Shown: positions 5,274-12,593 of the stretch, piece by piece
How positions within the stretch are numbered: the stretch's first letter is position 1
Layout of the letters: every line of letters begins with the position of its first letter
Assembly (NCBI GenBank): GCA_964433845.1
Contig: CAYSTA010000037.1
Coordinates: forward strand, 1 to 14,540
From: MAG-121220-bin8 sp964433845
Lineage (GTDB): Bacteria; Bacteroidota; Bacteroidia; Flavobacteriales; Flavobacteriaceae
Direction of reading: 5' to 3'
DNA: 14,540 nt
The notes under the pieces: model-generated
Told to the model about the DNA's origin: nothing
Databases searched by the model: none
The model's input: the letters and a program-made list of their open reading frames with translations, nothing else
Position numbers and translations under genes: made by a program

Positions 5274-6875
5274 TATGATTGGGTTACAGCCGGAACTACT
5301 GGGGAATTACTAGGGGTTACTTATACGGCTGTAAACATTGATCAATTAAAGACAATGTTTACTAAAGAAGAGGATGTTAGTAAAGTGGTTACTACACTAA
5401 TAACAGATATGTCAGAGCTGTTTATAAATGCTCCAACTACTTCTTTGCCTTTTCAACCTTTATATGTGGAATTTAATCCTGACATTTCTTCTTGGGATGT
5501 AAGTAATGTAACCAATATGTCTCATATGTTTGGTACTAAAGACATCGATGATTACATACTTATTAATTTCAATCAAGATATAAGTAAATGGGATGTTAGT
5601 AAGGTGACAGACATGTCAAATATGTTTTTAAGTGCAGCAACATTCAGCCAAGACATTGGAAGTTGGGATACAAGTAAGGTTACTAATATGTCTGGAATGT
5701 TTGGAGGAGCTGGGAATTTCAATGAAGATATTTCAGGTTGGGATACAAGTAAGGTTACTAATATGTCTGGAATGTTTGGAGGAGGTTCGATTTTTACAAC
5801 AGCTACTTTCAACCAGGATATTGGCAGTTGGAATACGAGTAATGTGACTGATATGCAAGATATGTTTAATAAAGCTTCTTCATTCAATCAAGATATAGAT
5901 AGTTGGGATACAAGTAAGGTTACTAATATGAAGCAGATGTTTAAAGATTCAAAATTCAATCAGAATATTAGTTCTTGGGATGTAAGTAATGTGACCAATA
6001 TGGCTGGAATGTTTAGTTCTTATTATTTCAATCAGGATATTGGCAATTGGGATACAAGTAAGGTTACTAATATGTCTGAAATGTTTGGAGGAGCTCAGAA
6101 TTTCAATCAAGATATTTCAGGATGGAATACAAGTAATGTGACTAATATGTCAGGAATGTTTAAGGACAGTTATGCGTTTAACCAAGATATAGGTAAATGG
6201 GATGTGAGTAATGTAACCGATATGAGTCAGATGTTTTATAAATATCGTAACAAAAACAACAAAGATAAAATAGATGCATTCAATCAACCCCTCAACAATT
6301 GGAATACGAGTAAGGTTACTAATATGGGTACAATGTTTGGTGGGACATATTCATTCAATGAGAATATTAGTTCCTGGGATGTAAGTAATGTGACTAATAT
6401 GGGTGGAATGTTCTTTAAAGCAACTGCTTTTAATCAAGATATCTCTGGTTGGAACGTTAGTAGCGTTACCAGTATGAGTATGATGTTTAGTGAAGCTTCT
6501 GTATTCAACCAAGACATTGGGAAGTGGGATGTAAGTAATGTTACTAATATGTATTGGATGTTTATTAGAGCTCTTGTATTTAACCAAGATATAGCTAAAT
6601 GGGATGTTAGTAATGTTACTGATATGACTTATATGTTCGCCTACGCTTCAGCATTCAATCAGGATATTGGTGATTGGAATGTAGCTAAAGTAGGACCAGT
6701 CAATTCTAGTGGATTTGGAGGAATGGGAGGTATGTTTAATGAAGCTTTAGTTTTTAATCAGGATCTAACCAAATGGTGTGTCTCCAATCAAACTGAAGAA
6801 CCTAATAATTTTAGCAAATCATCAGCCTTAACAGATGAAAATAAACCCGTTTGGGGGACTTGTCCTTCAGATTAG
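4731..6875 (+). CDS. BspA-like DUF285-repeat surface lipoprotein A
   Basis: A 714-aa protein. Residues 1-16 are a lipoprotein signal (FSC, Cys16) followed by E-K-D, which resembles the acidic lipoprotein-export signal of Bacteroidota surface lipoproteins. Residues about 22-90 and 93-168 are two divergent InlB B-repeat-like domains (each ending W.G…TVVANF or TVTAVF). From about residue 248 there are sixteen DUF285/BspA repeats of the form FNQDIxxWDVSNVTNMSxMF, plus a terminal FNQDLTKWCVSN unit and a closing segment ending PVWGTCPSD with a likely Cys pair. BspA-type repeats form extended binding surfaces, so adhesion or ligand binding outside the cell is likely. No type IX secretion C-terminal domain is visible. 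The first 543 bp are nearly identical to the gene at 8698, whereas the arrays differ. It is coupled to the lipoprotein at 3918. Confidence 0.88.
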   Translation: MKKIFFFISCLLLFSCEKDPVLYTLTTSANPTEGGTVLPASRQYESGDTANLVAAPAAEYVFESWTGATGTEETTLVMDADKTVVANFIKKKYPLTIKVEGEGTVAEKIIKAGASTDYNSGTIVELTANCTNKWKFKKWKGDLTGTENPKQITIDKPKTVTAVFEQLPPFYLDTNGETIKAYDWVTAGTTGELLGVTYTAVNIDQLKTMFTKEEDVSKVVTTLITDMSELFINAPTTSLPFQPLYVEFNPDISSWDVSNVTNMSHMFGTKDIDDYILINFNQDISKWDVSKVTDMSNMFLSAATFSQDIGSWDTSKVTNMSGMFGGAGNFNEDISGWDTSKVTNMSGMFGGGSIFTTATFNQDIGSWNTSNVTDMQDMFNKASSFNQDIDSWDTSKVTNMKQMFKDSKFNQNISSWDVSNVTNMAGMFSSYYFNQDIGNWDTSKVTNMSEMFGGAQNFNQDISGWNTSNVTNMSGMFKDSYAFNQDIGKWDVSNVTDMSQMFYKYRNKNNKDKIDAFNQPLNNWNTSKVTNMGTMFGGTYSFNENISSWDVSNVTNMGGMFFKATAFNQDISGWNVSSVTSMSMMFSEASVFNQDIGKWDVSNVTNMYWMFIRALVFNQDIAKWDVSNVTDMTYMFAYASAFNQDIGDWNVAKVGPVNSSGFGGMGGMFNEALVFNQDLTKWCVSNQTEEPNNFSKSSALTDENKPVWGTCPSD
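5472..6788 (+). repeat. DUF285 repeat array A (16 units plus end unit)
   Basis: In-frame repeats, mostly 69-75 bp apart with occasional longer inserts, each encoding the FNQDI…W(D/N)…VT(N/D)M…MF core. Third-position variation between most units shows the array is old. Positions 5662-5709 and 5737-5784 are identical over 48 bp at an offset of 75, which indicates local recent duplication or conversion. Confidence 0.85.
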
Positions 6876-6876
6876 A

Positions 6877-6915
6877 CATATCTTCTTCTTTTAATTCATC
6901 AATTCTTATATTTAG
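6877..6915 (+). repeat. 39-bp upstream element, copy 2
   Basis: Matches 3025-3063 in 33 of 39 bases without gaps. It fills almost the whole gap between the DUF285 gene A stop (6873-6875) and the DUF885 gene start, so it must hold that gene's promoter if the gene has its own. Confidence 0.6.
6907..6914 (+). promoter_or_regulatory. Candidate -7 box for the DUF885 gene
   Basis: TATATTTA (one mismatch to TAnnTTTG) ends one base before the ATG at 6916 and four bases before the ATG at 6919. If transcription starts about four bases after the box, the mRNA begins at the A of the second ATG. That would make it leaderless and favour translation from 6919. Confidence 0.35.
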
Positions 6916-8622
6916 ATGATGAAAAAACTAATTCTTCTATTACTATTTATTCCACTTTTTTTTTCTTGTTCTAAAGAATCCGATAAGTTAAATGCAATTA
7001 TTGAAAAATATGAAGCTGAAAGAGAGTATGAATTTAAGAGAAATGAGTCAGTTGAAAACACAATTAAGTATCATCAAGCGGAAGCAGATTTTGCTAAGGA
7101 AATAATAGAAAAATTAGAAATGATTTCTGTTGACGGATTATCTGAAACAGAAATCATTTCAAGAGAGTTGTTATTATTCGTTTTGCAAAATAAAATCGAT
7201 TCAAATAAATACAAAATGTATTTAAATACCATTACTAATGAAAATGCTTTTCATTTGAATTTGGCTAGAATGGGAAACCGAACTCTTGAAGATAAGAAAC
7301 AGGTTTTGGATTACTTAAAACAACTTGATAGTTTGCCACAACGCATAGATTATAATATAAATTTATTAAGAGCTTCAATAAAAGAAGGTATGGCACAACC
7401 CAGAGCAGTTTTTAGTAATTATGATTACACTTATAACAAACACATAGTTTTATATTCAACAGAAAGCGAATTTTATAAACCATTTCTTAATTTGCCAGCA
7501 TCGCTTTCAAATAGGCTAAAAGATTCTATAGTTAAAGTAGCTAGAAAAAGTGTTCAAAAAAATGCCATAGATCAATATAAAAAAATTAAAAGTTTTTTTG
7601 AAAATGAGTATTTCCCAAATACAAGAAAAGGTTTAGGAATATCAACAATTCCAAATGGTAAAGAATTTTATCAAAATAGAATTAACTATTTTACGACAAG
7701 CAGTCAATATTCTGCGGATGATATTTACCAAATTGGATTAAATGAGGTGGCGAGAATCAAAGAGGAAATGCAAAAAATTATTGATGATTTAGGGTTTAAA
7801 GGAAGCTTTGCGGACTTCTTAAAATTTCTACGTACAGATAAGCAATTTTATCCAAAAACCGCTGATGAGTTGTTAATATTCGCACGTGATATTGCGAAAA
7901 GAATAGACGCCGAACTACCTAAATTTTTCAAAACATTACCAAGAAAGCCATATGGAGTTGTTCCAGTTCCAGCAGACCTTGCTCCAAATTATACGGGAGG
8001 CAGATATTCAGGTTCTCGTAGTGAAACAACAGCAGGGTTTTATTGGGTAAACACCTACAATTTGCCAAGTAGAACTTTATATACAATTCCTGCTTTAACT
8101 GCTCATGAAGCAGTTCCTGGGCATCATTTACAAATCTCATTGAATAATGAATTGCCTGAAAACATTCCAAGTTTTAGAAGAAGATTATATCTCTCTGCTT
8201 ATGGAGAAGGTTGGGGTTTGTATTCAGAATATTTAGCAGATGAAATGAATATTTATACAACACCTTACGAAAAATTTGGTCAGTTAACCTATGAAATGTG
8301 GCGAGCTTGCAGATTGGTTGTTGACACAGGCGTACATGCAAAAGGATGGACAAGACAACAAATGATTGATTATATGTCTAAAAACACAGCTTTATCAATT
8401 CATGAAGTTACTACAGAAACAGATCGATATATTTCTTGGCCAGCACAAGCCTTGTCATATAAAATAGGAGAAATAAAAATAAGAGAGCTTCGTAAAAAAG
8501 CAGAAACAGCCTTAGGAGAGAAATTTGATATTCGTGAATTCCATGAGGTTATTCTTGAAGAGGGAACCATTACACTATCTATTATGGAAAAAAGAATAAA
8601 CTCTTATATACAGAAAAAATAA
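6916..8622 (+). CDS. DUF885 family zinc-peptidase-like lipoprotein
   Basis: A 568-aa protein. The signal MMKKLILLLLFIPLFFSC places the lipid Cys at 18 (17 if translation begins at ATG 6919, which the close -7 box favours). The mature part is the all-helical DUF885 fold. Residues 397-404 read HEAVPGHH, the family's HExxxxHH metal motif, followed by LQISL. E431 in EGWGLYSEYLADEM supplies the usual downstream glutamate. Length and motifs are those of full-length family members, which resemble gluzincin carboxypeptidases or oligopeptidases, so a periplasmic or surface peptidase role is likely. It lies between the two DUF285 lipoprotein genes, so recombination between their shared 5' modules would remove or duplicate it. 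Its signal-peptide DNA shares about 35 bases with the MORN gene start. Confidence 0.88.
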   Translation: MMKKLILLLLFIPLFFSCSKESDKLNAIIEKYEAEREYEFKRNESVENTIKYHQAEADFAKEIIEKLEMISVDGLSETEIISRELLLFVLQNKIDSNKYKMYLNTITNENAFHLNLARMGNRTLEDKKQVLDYLKQLDSLPQRIDYNINLLRASIKEGMAQPRAVFSNYDYTYNKHIVLYSTESEFYKPFLNLPASLSNRLKDSIVKVARKSVQKNAIDQYKKIKSFFENEYFPNTRKGLGISTIPNGKEFYQNRINYFTTSSQYSADDIYQIGLNEVARIKEEMQKIIDDLGFKGSFADFLKFLRTDKQFYPKTADELLIFARDIAKRIDAELPKFFKTLPRKPYGVVPVPADLAPNYTGGRYSGSRSETTAGFYWVNTYNLPSRTLYTIPALTAHEAVPGHHLQISLNNELPENIPSFRRRLYLSAYGEGWGLYSEYLADEMNIYTTPYEKFGQLTYEMWRACRLVVDTGVHAKGWTRQQMIDYMSKNTALSIHEVTTETDRYISWPAQALSYKIGEIKIRELRKKAETALGEKFDIREFHEVILEEGTITLSIMEKRINSYIQKK

Positions 8623-8685
8623 AACTGCTAAATGCAAAACCTATTTGAAATTAATAGCCTAATTATCAATTCCTTATAATTTTTT

Positions 8686-8693
8686 TATATTTA
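8686..8693 (+). promoter_or_regulatory. Candidate -7 box for DUF285 gene B
   Basis: TATATTTA, then AACT, then ATG at 8698. The four-base gap would put the transcription start on the A of the ATG. The 75-bp gap after the DUF885 gene has no hairpin terminator and no clear -33 box, so read-through is also possible. Confidence 0.35.
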
Positions 8694-8697
8694 AACT

Positions 8698-9240
8698 ATG
8701 AAAAAAATTCTTTTCTTCATTTCCTGCTTGTTATTGTTTTCTTGCGAAAAGGATCCTGTTTTATATATGTTAACCACTTCTGCCAATCCTACAGAAGGAG
8801 GCACAGTTCTTCCTGCTTCAAGGCAATATGAATCTGGCGATACTGCTAATCTAGTTGCTGCCCCGGCTGCAGAATATGTTTTTGAAAGTTGGACAGGAGC
8901 TACAGGAACTGAAGAAACTACACTTGTAATGGATGCAGATAAAACAGTAGTTGCAAACTTTATTAAGAAAAAATATCCATTAACAATTAAAGTAGAGGGA
9001 GAAGGTACTGTAGCGGAAAAAATAATTAAAGCAGGTGCTTCTACGGATTACAATAGTGGAACGATAGTGGAGTTAACGGCTAATTGCACAAATAAATGGA
9101 AATTTAAGAAGTGGAAAGGAGATTTAACGGGAACAGAAAATCCAAAACAAATTACAATAGATAAACCAAAAACAGTCACGGCAGTTTTTGAAGAGCTCCC
9201 TCCATTTTATTTAGATACAAATGGGGTGACTATAAAAGCT
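8698..9240 (+). repeat. 543-bp direct repeat, copy B (constant 5' module)
   Basis: Partner of 4731-5273, in the same orientation 3967 bp downstream. It shows the same seven differences and the same abrupt loss of similarity afterwards, where A has GCTTATGATTGG and B has GCTAGAGATTGG. Confidence 0.9.
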
Positions 9241-10689
9241 AGAGATTGGGTTACAGTTGGAACTACTGGAGATCTGAACGGCGTTACCTATACGGCTGTA
9301 GATATTGAAACACTGAGATCAATATTCAGCTCATATGCTACTAATTGGACTAAAGATGATGCTGCAAGAAAAGCAGCAGAAGAAAAGGCAAGCAAATCTG
9401 TTACAACACTTATAACTGATATGTCAGATCTATTTTCAAATGCTCACACAGGTAATTCAGAAGCAAGGTTTTATGAGCAATTTAACGCATTTAATCCAGA
9501 TATATCATCTTGGGATGTGAGTAATGTTACCAATATGTCTAATATGTTTAAGCGTGAGACATATTCAGCTAATGATTATTGGCAGTGGCCCTCTATTAAT
9601 TACTCAGGGGTTTTTAATCAAGACATCAGCAAATGGGATGTAAGTAATGTAACAAATATGTCTGGAATGTTTTTTGGTTTGTCAAATTTTAATCAAGATA
9701 TAGGTAAATGGGATGTAAGTAAGGTTACTGATATGAGTGGAATGTTTGCTGGAAATTCTAAATTCAGCCAAGATATAAGTAAATGGGATGTAAGTAATGT
9801 AACTAATATGTCTGAAATGTTTCTCTCCATTTGGGGGATTTATAATCAATTCCCAGATATATCATCTTGGGATGTGAGTAATGTGACTAATATGCAAGGA
9901 ATGTTTGCTGATACTGATGTAGATAATATTGGGAGTTGGAATGTAGGTAACGTAACTGATATGAGTAAAATGTTTTATTCAACTTGGATTTATGGAACCC
10001 AACCAAACCTGGATGTAAGTAAATGGGATGTAAGTAAGGTTACTGATATGAGTGAAATGTTTTATGCAACAAGACAATTTAATAGTGATATTTCATCTTG
10101 GAATGTTAGTAATGTAACTGACATGAATCATATGTTCTTTAGAGCATTCAAATTCAATCAAGATATTGGAAATTGGAATGTAAGTAATGTAACTAACATG
10201 TCTGATATGTTTGCCCGTTTCGGTTCTGACAAAAAAAATGGAAGAGTAATGTCATTCAACCAAGATATTGGAAAGTGGGATGTAAGTAAGGTTACTGACA
10301 TGAGCCATATGTTTGCTCACAGTGACGTATTCAATCAAGATATTGGTGATTGGAATGTAAGTAATGTAACTGATATGAGTGGAATGTTTACTAGCTTTTT
10401 AAATTCTGCAACAGTATTCAATCAAGATATAGGAAAATGGGATGTAAGTAAGGTTACTGATATGAGTGCAATGTTTAATTCTGCAACAGTATTCAATCAA
10501 GATATAGGAAAATGGGATGTAAGTAAGGTTACTGATATGAGTGCAATGTTTAAATCAGCTCTCTCATTTAATCAAAATTTAACCAAATGGTGTGTTACAA
10601 ATACTACAACAGAACCTGATGATTTTAGTTCTGGATCTGCTTTAACAGCAGCCAATAAACCAGTTTGGGGAACTTGTCCTTCAAATTAG
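8698..10689 (+). CDS. BspA-like DUF285-repeat surface lipoprotein B
   Basis: A 663-aa paralogue of the protein at 4731. The signal peptide (Cys16, then E-K-D) and the two InlB-B-like domains (about 22-168) are nearly identical to protein A. Residues about 208-245 carry an insert absent from A, including a helical Ala/Lys/Glu stretch (KDDAARKAAEEKASK). From about residue 265 there are thirteen DUF285 units plus the end unit FNQNLTKWCVTN and the closing PVWGTCPSN. Several units here are degenerate (FPDISSW, NIGSW, LDVSKW), and the last two full units are exact duplicates. The role is inferred as for A: a lipid-anchored, surface-exposed binding protein with a different display surface. It ends 8 bp from the convergent M24 gene with no terminator between them. 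Confidence 0.88.
   Translation: MKKILFFISCLLLFSCEKDPVLYMLTTSANPTEGGTVLPASRQYESGDTANLVAAPAAEYVFESWTGATGTEETTLVMDADKTVVANFIKKKYPLTIKVEGEGTVAEKIIKAGASTDYNSGTIVELTANCTNKWKFKKWKGDLTGTENPKQITIDKPKTVTAVFEELPPFYLDTNGVTIKARDWVTVGTTGDLNGVTYTAVDIETLRSIFSSYATNWTKDDAARKAAEEKASKSVTTLITDMSDLFSNAHTGNSEARFYEQFNAFNPDISSWDVSNVTNMSNMFKRETYSANDYWQWPSINYSGVFNQDISKWDVSNVTNMSGMFFGLSNFNQDIGKWDVSKVTDMSGMFAGNSKFSQDISKWDVSNVTNMSEMFLSIWGIYNQFPDISSWDVSNVTNMQGMFADTDVDNIGSWNVGNVTDMSKMFYSTWIYGTQPNLDVSKWDVSKVTDMSEMFYATRQFNSDISSWNVSNVTDMNHMFFRAFKFNQDIGNWNVSNVTNMSDMFARFGSDKKNGRVMSFNQDIGKWDVSKVTDMSHMFAHSDVFNQDIGDWNVSNVTDMSGMFTSFLNSATVFNQDIGKWDVSKVTDMSAMFNSATVFNQDIGKWDVSKVTDMSAMFKSALSFNQNLTKWCVTNTTTEPDDFSSGSALTAANKPVWGTCPSN
9490..10602 (+). 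repeat. DUF285 repeat array B (13 units plus end unit)
   Basis: The unit core is the same as in array A, but the number, spacing and inserts differ. Units near the 3' end are far more alike than those near the 5' end, consistent with growth of the array by local duplication close to its end. Confidence 0.85.
10402..10551 (+). repeat. Perfect 75-bp tandem duplication
   Basis: Positions 10402-10476 and 10477-10551 are identical base for base. Each encodes one 25-residue DUF285 unit (NSATVFNQDIG…SAMF). With no third-position changes, this is the youngest duplication in either array. Confidence 0.9.
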
Positions 10690-10697
10690 GATTTCTT

Positions 10698-12005
10698 TTA
10701 TTTCCCTATTAAAATTATTTTTTCTTGTCGTCCATTTACGTATCTAAAACCGCTTTTTTCAAAAATACCAGCTTCCTCTAACATTATTCTAATATCCTTT
10801 CCCCACTCTTTTAAATAAGTTTTATTATTTAATTCAATAGCATATACAGTATCAAAATTCATTTTTACATCTCCTTTAAAAGGCACTCCGTCTTGTGAAT
10901 CCCACATTCCAAGTGTAGTACCGGCAGAATGACCAAATGTGCCCAAGGGATGAGTGTATATCTGAGGATTCAAACCCTCTTTTTTAGCCAAGCTCAAAGA
11001 AGATTTTAGAATTTGATTTCCAGTTTTGTTTAATGCAAACTGGTCCGTAAAAATATCTTGAACTCTATTAGCATCCTTTAGTGCATCTGATAAAAATTTA
11101 GGAGCATTTTTTTCGTTGGGTTTTAAAACATAAGCAATTTGTTGACAATCCGTGTTTAAAGTTAAATAGCTTATGCCAAAATCACAGTGGACTAAATCTC
11201 CGGGCTGTATAATGTCATATTTTGATTTTCCGTCAAATGCATAAAGATCACTTTCTTCATTTCTTTGTACATCTATTGTTGGGTGAAACCAAGTTTTAAG
11301 CTTTAGGCTAAGTACTTTTTCTCGCATCCACCAAACAACATCATCAGTTGTAGTTTTACCTGGTGTTATTACACTTGTTGAAAAAGCTTCCTTAATTATG
11401 TTGTGAGTTATGCTGACGAGTTGATTATAAATTATTTTTTCTTTACTTGTTCTAGTTTCAATCCATCGTATTCCTAATTTTTCAGCAGAAACAATTTTTC
11501 CTTGCATTTTTTTTGGAGCATTGTTGTAAAACAAATCAAAATCAGTTTTTGATATGCCATCAATTAGGGCAAAATTTTCAGAAAAATTTAATCCAATTTT
11601 GTTTGGTGCTTTTTCAGAAATGTAATTATATAATGCCTCAAATTGATTGGGAGTTTTTTCTTTATTCCAAATAGAAGGAATGTTTTCTCCAAAATTATAT
11701 CTTGAAATTGCAGCTGCCTCCACTTTATCACTAATTGAATTATGATAAAAAACCAATATTGTTCTTCTTCTTGCATTTAACCAAGTAGGAGGCAAAAATG
11801 TTTTAATTATAGGGTCTTCATTATATTCTCTAGTGATAATTATCCACATATCAATTCCAGTCTCTTTCATTAGAGTAGGAAGCAAATTTTCAATCCTGTC
11901 TTTTTGAATTTCTTTAATAATAGTGGCTCTATTTTTTAATTCTATAATGTTTTGTGAGAAGGAGAATTGAAAAAATAATAAAAGAAATAAAGTGATTCTT
12001 TGCAT
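10698..12005 (-). CDS. Secreted M24 family metallopeptidase (Xaa-Pro aminopeptidase type)
   Basis: A 435-aa protein with a Sec signal peptide (MQRITLFLLLFFQFSFSQ, likely cut near residue 17), so it acts in the periplasm or outside. Residues about 25-175 are the creatinase-like N-terminal domain and about 190-430 the pita-bread M24 domain. Candidate metal ligands are D275 (HCDFG), D286 (NTDCQQ), H359 (FGHSAG, with H352 in THPLG), E391 (AIELN) and E410/E411 (MLEEAG), so the site appears complete. It probably removes N-terminal residues before proline. It begins two bases after the stop of the DUF457-type gene, so the two form an operon. It is convergent with DUF285 gene B, 8 bp away. Confidence 0.9.
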   Translation of the reverse strand: MQRITLFLLLFFQFSFSQNIIELKNRATIIKEIQKDRIENLLPTLMKETGIDMWIIITREYNEDPIIKTFLPPTWLNARRRTILVFYHNSISDKVEAAAISRYNFGENIPSIWNKEKTPNQFEALYNYISEKAPNKIGLNFSENFALIDGISKTDFDLFYNNAPKKMQGKIVSAEKLGIRWIETRTSKEKIIYNQLVSITHNIIKEAFSTSVITPGKTTTDDVVWWMREKVLSLKLKTWFHPTIDVQRNEESDLYAFDGKSKYDIIQPGDLVHCDFGISYLTLNTDCQQIAYVLKPNEKNAPKFLSDALKDANRVQDIFTDQFALNKTGNQILKSSLSLAKKEGLNPQIYTHPLGTFGHSAGTTLGMWDSQDGVPFKGDVKMNFDTVYAIELNNKTYLKEWGKDIRIMLEEAGIFEKSGFRYVNGRQEKIILIGK

Positions 12006-12007
12006 AA

Positions 12008-12490
12008 TTAAATTTTAATGTTTTTTTTCTTTTTTCTGTATACAAATAACAAAAATATGCAAAGCACATTTAGTATTAGTATGTAAGGGTTAGACCATGG
12101 AATGCCATCGAATCTAAAATCAGAAACTGGCCAAAAAATAGGAGTTGGGAAAAACTCAATACTATGTGTAAAAAAATCTAAAATAATATGAGAAGGCCAT
12201 GCCAACATTGGAAATGCAAAATCCTTATTTATTTTATATGCTATTCCTATAAAAATAAAAGCGATGACAATACTATGAGAAAAGTCATATAAATCATATA
12301 CCCAATAAGGAATGGTGTCAGCTGAAGGTTTTCCAAAATTAAGTTTGTCACTATTTAATAATAGATTATATAGGAAATAAAGACCAAAGGAAAATAAATC
12401 TGGCAGGGCTCCAAAAAGGAAAGAGAACCATCTATATTTTCTGTATCCAAAAAACCCTTTTCCATAAAGAGCATGACTTAAAGTATCCAT
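12008..12490 (-). CDS. DUF457/YdjM-type membrane-bound putative metal-dependent hydrolase
   Basis: A 160-aa protein beginning MDTLSHALYGKG, a typical start for this family. His and Asp residues fall where the family expects metal ligands: H6, D31 (ALPD), H72 (DFSHS), H101 (PSHIILD), D105 and H109 (FFTHS). Membrane segments lie at about 22-45, 72-86, 92-108 and 136-151, and the tail is highly basic (RKKKKNIKI), predicting an inner-membrane protein. E. coli YdjM is an SOS-regulated relative, but no LexA-like site is evident here. Its reaction is not established. It is first in an operon with the M24 peptidase; a weak -7-like TATTTTTA (12514-12507, minus) lies about 17 bases upstream of the start. 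Confidence 0.85.
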   Translation of the reverse strand: MDTLSHALYGKGFFGYRKYRWFSFLFGALPDLFSFGLYFLYNLLLNSDKLNFGKPSADTIPYWVYDLYDFSHSIVIAFIFIGIAYKINKDFAFPMLAWPSHIILDFFTHSIEFFPTPIFWPVSDFRFDGIPWSNPYILILNVLCIFLLFVYRKKKKNIKI

Positions 12491-12593
12491 ACAATATTTT
12501 AGAATTTAAAAATACTGTAATTAGATCAATGTAAAGGCATATTTAATAAACTTATCATTATATTGATGATTATTAATATTAAACTATTTTAAA

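Noticed and set aside
5573..5887. Open minus-strand frame opposite DUF285 array A (also one at 6351-6587)
   Set aside because: These are repeat-driven shadows. The frame stays open because the coding strand repeats the same codons, and the products have no signal, domain or start context.
5472..10602. Regularly spaced short repeats resembling a CRISPR-like or satellite array
   Set aside because: The periodicity is in frame and encodes the FNQDI…W…VTNM…MF core of DUF285 repeats, and third positions vary between most units. It is protein-coding repeat structure.
4731..10689. The 543-bp direct repeats as ends of a transposon or composite element
   Set aside because: The repeats are coding 5' ends of functional genes, with no terminal inverted repeats, target-site duplications or transposase between them.
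10690..10697. Terminator between convergent DUF285 gene B and the M24 gene
   Set aside because: Only 8 bases separate the stop codons, and I see no hairpin with a T-run on either side.
12507..12565. Promoters for the DUF457/M24 operon and the SnoaL-like gene
   Set aside because: TATTTTTA (minus, 12514-12507) and TTG/TATTTTAA (plus, 12563/12585) are weak matches in very AT-rich DNA. They are noted in the gene entries but not strong enough to list as separate features.
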